Assembly: GCA_963813525.1 (NCBI GenBank)
Contig: CAWEZI010000005.1
Span: forward strand, 1,922,001 to 1,986,000
Direction: 5' to 3'
DNA: 64,000 nucleotides
Source of the DNA: Bog-756 sp963813525
Lineage (GTDB): Bacteria; Actinomycetota; Acidimicrobiia; Acidimicrobiales; RAAP-2
Of this stretch, positions 49,388 through 57,339 are shown in pieces. Under the pieces are notes generated by a model. That model saw only the letters and a list, made by a program, of their open reading frames with translations. It had not been told where the DNA came from and did no database searches. The number at the start of each line of letters is the position of its first letter. The first letter of the stretch is position 1. A program made the position numbers and the translations under genes.

Positions 49388-50116
49388 CTAGGCAGCGAAG
49401 GTCGCCGACCCGACTGTCGAACCATCGGAGGCGACGATCCGGGCCGATTGGATGTGACCCACCGAGCTGGGTAGTTGGGAGGCCCACGCGCCGTAGCCGT
49501 CCTCGAGGCGGAAGGTCCCAACGACAACGTCCTTTCCGTCTGCGCCGGTAACCTCGCAGGTGACGGACCCGTTTACGGCTGCGTCGTGGACCGTCATCAG
49601 CACCCAACCCGGTGATCCCCCGACGGTGGCTACCGTTCCGATGTCACGGGTGTCCGACGAGAGCGTGGCTGTCGCACTGGCTACGTTGGCTGGATACGAG
49701 TTCGTCGCCACTGACGCTCCGGGATTGGCTATCCACCCACCGCCGAATCCCAGCGCGATGCCGACTGTCACGGCCGCCGCCGCTACCGCTACCCGAGCCC
49801 TGCTGGACAGTCGGGACACAGATCCACCGAGTCGCCTCCGGGCGATCGTGCTCTCGGGGTCGGGCACGGACACCCCTAGACGCTCGAACAGCCTGACTTC
49901 GAGCCCGAGTGGGGGCTCCACCTCAGGAGCCAGATGAAGGAGGGTGTCAGCGGTTGCCGAAAGTCTCTCCGCCTCAACCTGGCATCGCTCGCAGCCCTCG
50001 AGGTGTGCCAGTACCCTGGCGCGCTCGTCACCGGGCAGTATGCCAAGAGCCAACTCCGCCAATGAGGCCTCGGTATCGCCACAGACACCCTCGTTGCCGA
50101 TGTCGTCGGTGCTCAT
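49388..50116 (-). CDS. Anti-sigma factor, RskA-like (242 aa)
   Basis: The N-terminal anti-sigma domain has a zinc-binding HxxxCxxC (HLEGCERC, residues 38-45) and SLAELALGILPGDERARVLA. One membrane helix follows (about 108-130, VAVAAAAVTVGIALGFGGGW), then an RskA-type extracytoplasmic domain (GWVLMTVHDAA...GAWASQLP). It holds the ECF sigma factor inactive until an envelope signal triggers release. ATG 50116 or GTG 50119 overlaps the sigma stop, so the pair is translationally coupled. Confidence 0.88.
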   Translation of the reverse strand: MSTDDIGNEGVCGDTEASLAELALGILPGDERARVLAHLEGCERCQVEAERLSATADTLLHLAPEVEPPLGLEVRLFERLGVSVPDPESTIARRRLGGSVSRLSSRARVAVAAAAVTVGIALGFGGGWIANPGASVATNSYPANVASATATLSSDTRDIGTVATVGGSPGWVLMTVHDAAVNGSVTCEVTGADGKDVVVGTFRLEDGYGAWASQLPSSVGHIQSARIVASDGSTVGSATFAA

Positions 50117-50694
50117 CACTGCCCCCTTTCGGAACTGGTCGGTTCCGTCATTGCTGCCCGCAGTTTGGACATCCCTGCTCGGATCCGGGTCTTCGCCGTT
50201 CCCAGGGGGATCGACTCCAATTCGCTGATCTCGGCGGCAGTCTTTCCCCAGACGGCGGCCAGCACGAGTGCGCGTCGTTGCTCCGTGGGAAGAGAGGTAA
50301 GGGCGGCGCGTAGTGCCGGAACTGCATCACCGGCTATGGCTGCTTCCTCGGGCAGCCCCTCATTGCTGATCGAGCCCCGTGCCAGGAACTCGTCCGGGTC
50401 GACGGGGATCGCCCGCCGTAGGCGAAGGGCATCGATGGACAGATTGCGGGTGATGGTCAGGACCCAGGTGGTAACTGAGCCGCGACGGGCGTCGAACACC
50501 GGCGCGTGCCGCCATACGCGGATGAGCGCCTCCTGCGTGACCTCCTCGGCAGCCCCGGAATCCCCGAGCATCGAATAGGCCAAACCGAACACCCTCTTCT
50601 GATACCGCCGCACGAAGGCGACCGAGGCCGCATCGTCTCCTTGGGCCACTCCGGCCAGGAGCGCCTCGTCGCTCGCTCCGGTCGTCGTGGACAT
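50116..50694 (-). CDS. ECF RNA polymerase sigma factor, SigK/SigL-like (192 aa)
   Basis: Region 2: FVRRYQKRVFGLAYSMLGDS then AEEVTQEALIRVWRHAPVFD; region 4: LPTEQRRALVLAAVWGKTAA followed by EISELESIPLGTAKTRI. The size and RskA partner place it with SigK/SigL-type factors that respond to envelope or redox signals. ATG 50694 is chosen; ATG 50709 and an upstream start are possible, and CGTATA near 50725 (reverse strand) may be a -10 element. It is divergent from the module-2 Yx(F/Y)xxD gene, which is a likely target. Confidence 0.9.
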   Translation of the reverse strand: MSTTTGASDEALLAGVAQGDDAASVAFVRRYQKRVFGLAYSMLGDSGAAEEVTQEALIRVWRHAPVFDARRGSVTTWVLTITRNLSIDALRLRRAIPVDPDEFLARGSISNEGLPEEAAIAGDAVPALRAALTSLPTEQRRALVLAAVWGKTAAEISELESIPLGTAKTRIRAGMSKLRAAMTEPTSSERGQ

Positions 50695-50960
50695 AGTCAA
50701 TTGTCCCATCGCTTGGTTATACGGGCCAGGCACCCCAAGAGATTGGATGTGGCCGATATTTCTGGTCCGGATGTCCCTCAGCCCGATCGAGCTGGTATTT
50801 CACCTTTGGGCCCTGCCCCAAGCCCTCCTCCGGTCTGCCCATCAGAGCCGATCGGGCCCCCTCTCTAGCTGAGGAGCGGAAATGGACACCCCCGGCAATC
50901 CTTGGCGGCCCTTGGCCCGTAGATCCCTGCCAGAAGACAACGTCCACAGAGGAGAGAAAA

Positions 50961-51605
50961 ATGAGTCCACCAGACATGAAGTACGAAAAGGGAAAGAAGA
51001 CCGGCCTCCGAGGGAAGCCGGGGCGACTGGCCGGAATCGCCGTCATTGTTGCAGTGGCAGTTGGTGCTCTGGCCTTCGTTCTGACCCAGTCGTCATCAGC
51101 CCAGACGGCCAGCAAGGCAGCCGGCAGCTCATCGGCTTCAAATGATGGAACCTCGTCGCTCGTCAGCGCACAACCCTCAACCCAACAGATGTCTCCGGTG
51201 GAGACGATGACCCGCGGCAGCTTCGGGAGCATTTTGGTGACAGATTCAGGTGCCACGTTGTATCGCTATACGCCCGACAAGCCCAACACGCCCACCTGCA
51301 CCGGCAGCTGTGCCGTGGCTTGGCCCCCTGACTTGCTGCCAGCTGCAACGACGTCCGTTCATCCTGGCGGTCCTGCCGGATTGGGCAGCGTCATGCTGTC
51401 CGACGGTCGCCGTCAGTTGACCTACAACCGCATGCCCCTCTACACGTTCGCCGACGACAGTGGGACCAGTGTCAACGGTCAAGGAATCGGCGGTGTCTGG
51501 TTCGTTGTGCACCCCAATACGACGGCTCCTAAAACAACCAGGACCGCCGCCGCGCCCGCCCCCTCGGTTGCGCACAGCTCATCGGGAGGCGGCTATGGCT
51601 ACTGA
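50961..51605 (+). CDS. Membrane-anchored Yx(F/Y)xxD repeat protein, module 2 copy (214 aa)
   Basis: Paralogue of the lipoprotein at 42679, but with an N-terminal membrane helix (about residues 24-42, GIAVIVAVAVGALAFVL) instead of a lipobox. Repeat 1: LYRYTPD with CTGSCAVAWPP. Repeat 2: LYTFADD with GGVWFVVHP. It ends in GGGYGY, identical to the first copy. GAGGAGAG lies five bases before ATG 50961. The last codons contain the ATG and Shine-Dalgarno of the next gene. It is divergent from the ECF sigma gene. Confidence 0.83.
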   Translation: MSPPDMKYEKGKKTGLRGKPGRLAGIAVIVAVAVGALAFVLTQSSSAQTASKAAGSSSASNDGTSSLVSAQPSTQQMSPVETMTRGSFGSILVTDSGATLYRYTPDKPNTPTCTGSCAVAWPPDLLPAATTSVHPGGPAGLGSVMLSDGRRQLTYNRMPLYTFADDSGTSVNGQGIGGVWFVVHPNTTAPKTTRTAAAPAPSVAHSSSGGGYGY

Positions 51606-52164
51606 ACTCCACCCTTCTCGGCAACCGGCCGGAGAGCCCGATAGAAGCCCACTTCAAAGAGCGGGCCGTCCACCGGTCTCTGACCGGCTTCGTCTCTTGG
51701 AGTCGGAGAGGGACGACCAGCCGGCTGTCGGCAATCGTAAAACGGCCATCAGATCAGCCCTGACCGCCGGGGGAGTCGAGAGTGGTTTGCTCGCCAACCT
51801 CGTGTTGATTGCTGCGGCGGCCACCGTCGCCGTTTCAGCTGCGGTGCATTTGCACCTCTGGAGCTCCGGATACCGCCACCTGCCCACGGTCGGACCGTTG
51901 TTCCTTGTGCAAGCGGTGGGGGGTTTCATCCTCTCTGCAGTCCTGATCTTCACCCGTCGGGTATGGGCAGCAGTACTGTCCTTCGGATTGATCTGCGCCA
52001 CCCTTGCCGGATTCTTCATGGCTGTCTATGTAGGCCTGTTCGGTTTCAGAGACTCATGGTCGGCACCGTTCGCCGGCATGGCCTTCGTCTACGAGGTTGT
52101 CTCAGGCGTCCTACTTCTGCTCGGGAGCACGCTCTGTGTATTTCGGGGTCGCGAGCGAATCTGA
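51595..52164 (+). CDS. Four-helix membrane protein, module 2 copy (189 aa)
   Basis: Paralogue of the protein at 45785, with a longer hydrophilic N-terminus (about 60 residues) and four helices from about residue 66. The shared motif reads HLHLWSSGYRHLPTVGPLFL. ATG 51595 lies out of frame inside the GYGY codons of the upstream gene, with GGGAGG five bases before it, so the two are coupled by an 11-bp overlap. A 9-bp hairpin follows the stop. Function unknown. Confidence 0.78.
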   Translation: MATELHPSRQPAGEPDRSPLQRAGRPPVSDRLRLLESERDDQPAVGNRKTAIRSALTAGGVESGLLANLVLIAAAATVAVSAAVHLHLWSSGYRHLPTVGPLFLVQAVGGFILSAVLIFTRRVWAAVLSFGLICATLAGFFMAVYVGLFGFRDSWSAPFAGMAFVYEVVSGVLLLLGSTLCVFRGRERI

Positions 52165-52214
52165 CCTGGCGACGCCCCGCATCCGGCAGCACTCGGGAGC
52201 CGAAATGAGGATGA

Positions 52215-52247
52215 GCAACCGAGGCGAGTGGTTGGCGGCTCGGTTGC
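52215..52247 (+). terminator. Hairpin after module 2
   Basis: GCAACCGAG pairs with CTCGGTTGC across a 15-base loop, 50 bp after the stop of the 4-TM gene. No U tract. Confidence 0.5.
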
Positions 52248-52376
52248 CCGTCAATCGCTTCTGATACGACGCCAGTAGCCGATCCGGCTGGCAAGACCTG
52301 TGTGCGTCACAGCGGAGTCGACGAGGCGAGTGCCCAATGGTCTGCGCAGTGCGGCATCTACGCGTTTGACTCGACG

Positions 52377-52751
52377 CTATGCGTGAATCGGATCTCTCAA
52401 AATCGCCAAGGCAGAGGCGATCGCGGCACGGAGGCCTTGTATCTCTCGATCAATAGCCAACAGGTCAGGACCATTTGGATTGCCCGCCTCCAATTCCAGG
52501 ACCTCCCCGGCATTGCCAAAGGACCGGGCCATCTGACGAAATCGCACATCGAGGTCACCAACAGGGCATCGATGGTCCGGCATCCATCCGAGGGCATCGT
52601 CCGACGCCGCTCTGAGCTGGTCGCTAGCAAACAACAACCCAGTGGGGCCTGATTGGGTCATTCTTTGTGCCACCTCAATAACCGACAGCAGCGAGTCGAG
52701 GATCGGAGACACCTCAGATTCCCACTGTTCGTACTCCCTGTTGAGGCTCAT
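52377..52751 (-). CDS. Hypothetical helical protein (124 aa)
   Basis: A mostly helical, acidic sequence (YEQWESEVSPILDSLLSVIE, VRFRQMARSFGNAGEVLELE, AIDREIQGLRAAIASALAIL) with heptad-like spacing. No family or clear ribosome-binding site. It is isolated in a gene-poor stretch. Confidence 0.45.
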   Translation of the reverse strand: MSLNREYEQWESEVSPILDSLLSVIEVAQRMTQSGPTGLLFASDQLRAASDDALGWMPDHRCPVGDLDVRFRQMARSFGNAGEVLELEAGNPNGPDLLAIDREIQGLRAAIASALAILRDPIHA

Positions 52752-52878
52752 TCTATTGACCCGTCCACTTGGTTCACAAGCGTCATTGCGATGGTTTGTG
52801 ATGGTCTACGAATCAAATGCAGGCGGCGCAGCAGTCCGACGCCTCCTGTGGGGCTTGACGGATGCCTTCCGGTATTTC

Positions 52879-53124
52879 CTATTGGTTCCCAGTTTGGCCC
52901 ATCGGTAAACAAGTATTTGGGTCCGCACATACGGAGGAACCGGGTTTAGAGTCGGAGCCTGTCTCCAAATCAAACCTGCATGTCGCAGGCATCGTCCACT
53001 CCAGCCTAGTTGTCGCCTGGACCAAGGGACGCAGCTTGTCCCACAGCTGATCAAACTCCTCGAAGTTGGCGACTGAAGCTCGCATGGTCCCTTTGCAAGC
53101 GTGCGCCGGGTCATGTGATGGCAT
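52879..53124 (-). CDS. Doubtful small or frameshifted gene (81 aa)
   Basis: The first part (VANFEEFDQLWDKLRPLVQA, TTRLEWTMPATCRFDLETG) is protein-like. The reading then seems to lose sense near 52930, while another frame (52748-52930) continues with GPKYLFTDGPNWEPIGNTG. A broken gene is possible. No family recognised. Confidence 0.25.
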   Translation of the reverse strand: MPSHDPAHACKGTMRASVANFEEFDQLWDKLRPLVQATTRLEWTMPATCRFDLETGSDSKPGSSVCADPNTCLPMGQTGNQ

Positions 53125-53541
53125 GATGGCGTGGTAATGCCGCGTCAGTCATGCGCCCGACAACACTGCGGTTGGTGACCGGGGAGAAACCGAAGTTCCG
53201 CTGGTGGGTCACGCGGGACTTTCCCATTCGGCTGAGTCGTGCGGTGCTCTCTCCGCTGGCATCGCCGTGGCCACACGTAATCATCGATTCTGCCCACGGC
53301 CAGCCCCGCATGTGTGGCCTGGCCGAACCCCGTCCGCAGTCACCGAAGCCCCAGCCCTCCGTGCATCCTCAGGCCATCTACTTCGGTATGTGTGCCTGGG
53401 GCAATGGCCTGGACGAGGCATCTACCGAGATATTCCAGGTGATCAGGGCGAAATTCTGGGTGCGACGCCCAGTTGCGACGTGCGTTGTTTACAGCAATTA
53501 CGCTCTATACGCTGCGGTACTTACAGGGGAAGGCGATCGAA
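53125..53541. other. 417-bp gap before the SpoIIE phosphatase gene
   Basis: A long frame starting at 53151 crosses this stretch, but it overlaps the phosphatase gene out of frame and has no recognisable motif. TTGTTT (about 53487) with TATACG 15 bases on may be a promoter. Confidence 0.4.
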
Positions 53542-55746
53542 ATGGCCCAGCAGGCAGCGTCGGACGTGCAGTTCTCGCCTCGCATGGTGGACAGCCTGAT
53601 CGATGCCGTGCTCATCCTGGAGGACCAGGGGCGACTTATCTACGCCAATCCTGCCGTCGAACGGCTCCTGGGGTGGAATGTGGCCTTACTCTTCGGCGCC
53701 CCTCTCACCGACTTGCTGCCCGAACGGCTGCGCGCAGAATCGGTGACGATGTTCAAGGAGTGGATGGCCACAGACCCCCCCCTGCGCAGTCCGGCCCCGA
53801 TCAGGATGACGATGCTCCGCGCCGACGGATCCGAAATACCGGTCGATGTCGGCGTCTTCCTCGTAGCCCCGGAACAGGGATCTCGACTTGTGATCGCCGC
53901 CTTGTGGGACGCCAGTGGGCGAATCGACATCGATCGTTACCAGCGAGTTGCCGATGATCTTTTGACCTTTCTGGCGGGGGCATCGGGGAGCACGGAGGAG
54001 ATCGTTCCCCAGCTTCTCGCCATTCTGGCCACAAGCCTCGACTTCGACTTCGCCACCGCCTGGGGATGGGACCCCGATTCGGAACTCCTCCACTGTGATC
54101 ACGTATGGCGAAGCAGTGAGTCTGAATTCAGCGCCATTTTGGCCGCCTCCTCTGGCATGACCGTCCGTCCCGGTGAAGGGTTGGCCGGCCTGGTCGTCAG
54201 CTCCGACGAGCCGATCTGGTTCAACGAGCTCACCGACGCTCCACACCTGAGGCGCCACGAGGGGATTGTCATCGACGGTTTGAATAGCGGATTCGTTTTC
54301 CCGATCCGCACGAAAGAGCGCCTGCTAGGTGTTATCGAACTCTTAACCAGGGCCCGGCGACAACCGGACACGCCGCTCTTTGACGCGGTGGCCGAGGTCT
54401 GTGCCCGGCTGGGCGAGTTCATCGAGCGTCTCGAGCTCGAGTGGGAGCGAACCAACCTTCTCGCCGAGCTGGGGAGATCGAAGGCCCAGCAGGACTTTCT
54501 GCTGCGGGCAAACAGAGCCCTCGTGGAGGCGAACGGCTTCGAAGATACGGTTCTCAAGCTGGCCGAAGTCGCCGTACCAACCCTCGGCGATATCTGTCTC
54601 ATCGATGTCCTGGACGCAAACGGCAGCCTCGTCCGTTTGGCCGCACGGCATGCTGATCCGGCCCGCCAGAGCCTGACCGATCAACTGGCTGCCCACGCTC
54701 CCGAGGTCGCCGGTACCCATCCTGCCGCTCTCGCTGTTCGGATGCGCGAGTCGCAGTGGTCGGTGGATATGGACGAGCGTTTCATGCGGACCACGACCAA
54801 GGGGGACGATCACTACGAGCTGACTCAGCTCTTGGGTTTCGAATCGTATGTGTCCGTTCCCCTCCTCACAGAGAACGAGGCGATCGGAGCACTCACTCTG
54901 GTGATGGCAGGTTCAGGGCGGCCACTTGGGAAGAACGAGCTTCTCCTGGCGGAAGCCCTTGCCGGCCAAGTGGCCGCCGTCATCGAGCAGGCCCGCGTCT
55001 TCGATGAACAGTCCACCATCGCCCGGCGTCTGCAAAACAGTCTCCTTCCGGCCGGCATCGGCCAGGTCCCTGGTATCTCGGTCGCAGCCCGCTACGTCAC
55101 AAGTGATCGTGGCGCCGAAGTCGGCGGCGATTTCTACGATGTCGTCCCTCTCTCCGATGACGAGGTGGCATTGGCCATCGGAGATGTCGAGGGTCACGAC
55201 ATGACCGCAGCCACGGTCATGGGGCAGCTACGGAGCGCGATGCGCGCCTATCTCATGCTCACACACGACCCGGCAGCAGTCCTCTCACTCCTTGACACCT
55301 ATGCAGCCGGGCAATCGGCTCGATTGGCCACTGTGGTACTTGCTGTGCTCAACACCAAGAGTGGGCGGATGCAAATGGCGTCGGCCGGCCACCCACCACC
55401 GATCCTGTTTGACGGCCGGGCACCGGCAGCGCCCCTGATCCTGCGACCCGGTACCCCCATCGGAATGGGTAGAGGCGGGTACGACGTGGAGAGCCTTGAT
55501 CTTGGGTCCGGGGTGAGCCTCGTCTTCTACACCGATGGACTGATCGACGAGGCCAGACCAGGTGCCGAAGACTTGATCCGCGGTCTGGCCCAGTCACTCG
55601 AGAAATGCGCATCTGGTGGATGCCAAGTACTGGCCGATGACATTCTGATGTCGCTCACCAGCTTGCTGACCACAGCCGACGATATCGCTCTCCTGGCTGT
55701 GCGATGGCCAGCCCTGGGGGCCGGTACCTCCTACGATCCGGCTTGA
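53542..55746 (+). CDS. PAS-GAF-GAF-SpoIIE (PP2C-type) phosphatase (734 aa)
   Basis: Sensor phosphatase. A PAS domain occupies about residues 10-120 (VLILEDQGRLIYANPAVERL), a first GAF about 135-285, a second GAF about 310-480 (GFEDTVLKLAEVAVPTLGDI), and the SpoIIE phosphatase about 495-725 with GAEVGGDFYDVV, GDVEGHDMTAATVM, ASAGHPPPILFDG, VFYTDGLIDEARPG and ADDIALLAVRW. All acidic metal ligands are present. It would dephosphorylate a STAS anti-sigma antagonist, leading to release of a partner-switching sigma factor. ATG 53542 follows GGGGAAGG; the frame is open upstream. Two STAS genes and an RsbW-type gene lie downstream on the same strand. Confidence 0.92.
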   Translation: MAQQAASDVQFSPRMVDSLIDAVLILEDQGRLIYANPAVERLLGWNVALLFGAPLTDLLPERLRAESVTMFKEWMATDPPLRSPAPIRMTMLRADGSEIPVDVGVFLVAPEQGSRLVIAALWDASGRIDIDRYQRVADDLLTFLAGASGSTEEIVPQLLAILATSLDFDFATAWGWDPDSELLHCDHVWRSSESEFSAILAASSGMTVRPGEGLAGLVVSSDEPIWFNELTDAPHLRRHEGIVIDGLNSGFVFPIRTKERLLGVIELLTRARRQPDTPLFDAVAEVCARLGEFIERLELEWERTNLLAELGRSKAQQDFLLRANRALVEANGFEDTVLKLAEVAVPTLGDICLIDVLDANGSLVRLAARHADPARQSLTDQLAAHAPEVAGTHPAALAVRMRESQWSVDMDERFMRTTTKGDDHYELTQLLGFESYVSVPLLTENEAIGALTLVMAGSGRPLGKNELLLAEALAGQVAAVIEQARVFDEQSTIARRLQNSLLPAGIGQVPGISVAARYVTSDRGAEVGGDFYDVVPLSDDEVALAIGDVEGHDMTAATVMGQLRSAMRAYLMLTHDPAAVLSLLDTYAAGQSARLATVVLAVLNTKSGRMQMASAGHPPPILFDGRAPAAPLILRPGTPIGMGRGGYDVESLDLGSGVSLVFYTDGLIDEARPGAEDLIRGLAQSLEKCASGGCQVLADDILMSLTSLLTTADDIALLAVRWPALGAGTSYDPA

Positions 55747-56143
55747 CTCCGCTCATCGGGCGCCGGCCGGCCATTTCGACTCGGTCGTCCCAGTGTCGGT
55801 CGATGAAGATCCGGATGTCTGACCCTGTCAAGAACGTCGCAGCATTGCTGCAAGCGAAACAGTGACGGGGGCCGTTATGGATGGCCAGGCCGGAGGGGAG
55901 ATCGGCCGCTGACCGGTTACCTTTCGGCCATTCCACACCAGGAGGGACCGACGGGGGACGTCTGATTGTGGCTCGGCGGATGGACGTGGTGTCGGTGGGG
56001 CGGTGCCGGAAGGTGCAGTATCCTTTGGGGGCAGAGTACGTCGACCGTTCGGTAGTGAAAACAGGCCGTGGACAGGCCTTCCAATGCGCTCACCGAAACG
56101 GCTCCTCCGCCACCACGATGGCCCCAATCAGAGAGAGGTGCAG
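55747..56143. other. 397-bp gap between the phosphatase and the first STAS gene
   Basis: No gene is supported. A 267-bp frame (55881-56147) has no family features. No strong hairpin was noticed. Confidence 0.45.
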
Positions 56144-56485
56144 GTGAAGGATACGTTTAGCGTTTCCGTGGAGAGTCAGGATTCGAGCTACGTCGTTTCG
56201 GTAACGGGTGAGGTCGACGTGGCCACCGCCCCCGACCTTCGTGACCGGCTGCACGAGGTGATCGCCGATGGACCGGTGGTGCTGGTGGTGGATCTTCTCG
56301 GAGTGACCTTCATAGACTCGACCGCCCTGGGGGTTCTGATCGACGCACTCAAACGATCCGAGGCGATAGGGGCTGCCATGCGGATCGTGGTCTCCGAACC
56401 AAGGATCCTCAAGGTCTTCACCATCACCGGCCTCACCGATATTTTCGTTATCCGAGCTTCCCGCGAGGAAGCGGTGGCTGGGTGA
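56144..56485 (+). CDS. STAS-domain anti-sigma factor antagonist (113 aa)
   Basis: SpoIIAA/RsbV-type STAS fold: VESQDSSYVVSVTGEVDVAT, APDLRDRL, VVLVVDLLGVTFIDSTALGV with the phosphorylatable Ser in DSTALG, and a C-terminal IVVSEPRILKVFTITGLTDI. Dephosphorylated, it binds the RsbW-type kinase and frees a sigma factor. GTG 56144 is the start (AGAGAGG six bases upstream); the frame extends to 56003 without homology. Confidence 0.88.
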   Translation: MKDTFSVSVESQDSSYVVSVTGEVDVATAPDLRDRLHEVIADGPVVLVVDLLGVTFIDSTALGVLIDALKRSEAIGAAMRIVVSEPRILKVFTITGLTDIFVIRASREEAVAG

Positions 56486-56543
56486 GAGGAACTTTCCGGC
56501 GGAGGTGAGGGAAGGGCCGTTACGCCGAGGCAACGGAGCGGCG

Positions 56544-57028
56544 GATGATGCTGGCGGCGTAGGTACGTCGAGACGCCGCTCGGCTACCGCTCTCCTCAGT
56601 CTTCTCGGATCACTCCCCAACGGGGCCGGGAACGCGCATTTTGTCAGCCTCCTTTGCCCCTAGCTAGACGGTGAAGGACCTGCGCTAACATTGCTGGGGG
56701 CAGGACACTTTCCGGCGGTCCTGGTGAGCCAACCCAGGGGAGGCGCAGTTTCATGAATTCGGTCACCGGGGCACCGATGGGGATGATGATGGCAACGGGG
56801 TACTCGGTCACGACCGCGGCCCTCCCGCCCGTGTGCACTCTTCCGGCCTTCACCGACGGGCTTGTGGAGCGGAAAGGCCGGCTCATCGACACCGGGTTCG
56901 CACATCCCCGGGAGCCAGTCCCCCGTGACGGACAACCCCTTTCCCAGCTAGGCGCAGGCCTGGTCTCCACGTCGACGCCTCGAGGGTCCGATGACAGTGC
57001 CATCCTGGGGATGCGATGGACGGAATAG
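56544..57028 (+). pseudogene. Decayed C-terminal part of a second SpoIIE phosphatase
   Basis: In one frame, about 56620-56753, the sequence reads GNAHFVSLLCP, an in-frame TAG (56661-56663), then LDGEGPALTLLGAGHFPAVL, matching the AGHPPxxL motif. A frameshift near 56750 moves the match to another frame from 56753: GAPMGMMMATGYSVTTAALP, FTDGLVERKGRLIDTG and GSDDSAILGMRW, the canonical YTDGLxE...DDxAxLxxRW end of SpoIIE domains. It stops in TAG overlapping the next STAS gene, as an intact operon would. One stop, one frameshift and loss of the N-terminal part make it a pseudogene; the 5' limit is approximate. The last frame (56753-57028, 91 aa) might still be translated. Confidence 0.75.
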
Positions 57029-57339
57029 AGAACGGATTGGCCGCTTCGGTGACGGGCATCCGGGACCGGTCTGGTCTTCTTACTCTCACCATTACCGGCG
57101 AGCTCGACATCGCCAGTGTGGGGGCGGTTCAGGAAGCAATCGAAGAGATCCTGACCGACGAATGTCGGCGGGTGGTCTTCGAATTGGGCGACCTGACCTT
57201 CATGGACAGTTCGGGTCTGGCCCTGATGCTGCAGGTGTCGAAGAAGGTCGAAATGGTCGAGGTCCACCACGCCACACCCATTGTCCACAGAGTGATCGAG
57301 GCGACGGGCCTCGATGAGATTCTGGGCCTCCAGCCGTGA
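57016..57339 (+). CDS. Second STAS-domain anti-sigma factor antagonist (107 aa)
   Basis: RsbV-type STAS protein: LLTLTITGELDIASVGAVQE, RRVVFELGDLTFMDSSGLAL with the phospho-acceptor Ser in MDSSGLA, and a C-terminal PIVHRVIEATGLDEILGL. It overlaps the decayed phosphatase reading at its start and the RsbW-type gene at its stop (GTGA), so it is coupled to the kinase gene. This is the standard antagonist/anti-sigma pair. Confidence 0.9.
   Translation: MDGIENGLAASVTGIRDRSGLLTLTITGELDIASVGAVQEAIEEILTDECRRVVFELGDLTFMDSSGLALMLQVSKKVEMVEVHHATPIVHRVIEATGLDEILGLQP

Noticed and set aside
50882..51145. 87-codon frame with a GAGGAG-like ribosome-binding site overlapping the module-2 gene
   Set aside because: Most of it overlaps the Yx(F/Y)xxD gene in another frame and is not protein-like. 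A short leader peptide cannot be excluded but has no support.
53151..53957. 268-codon frame before and across the SpoIIE gene
   Set aside because: No motif, overlaps the phosphatase out of frame, and becomes Arg/Pro-rich shadow after 53542.
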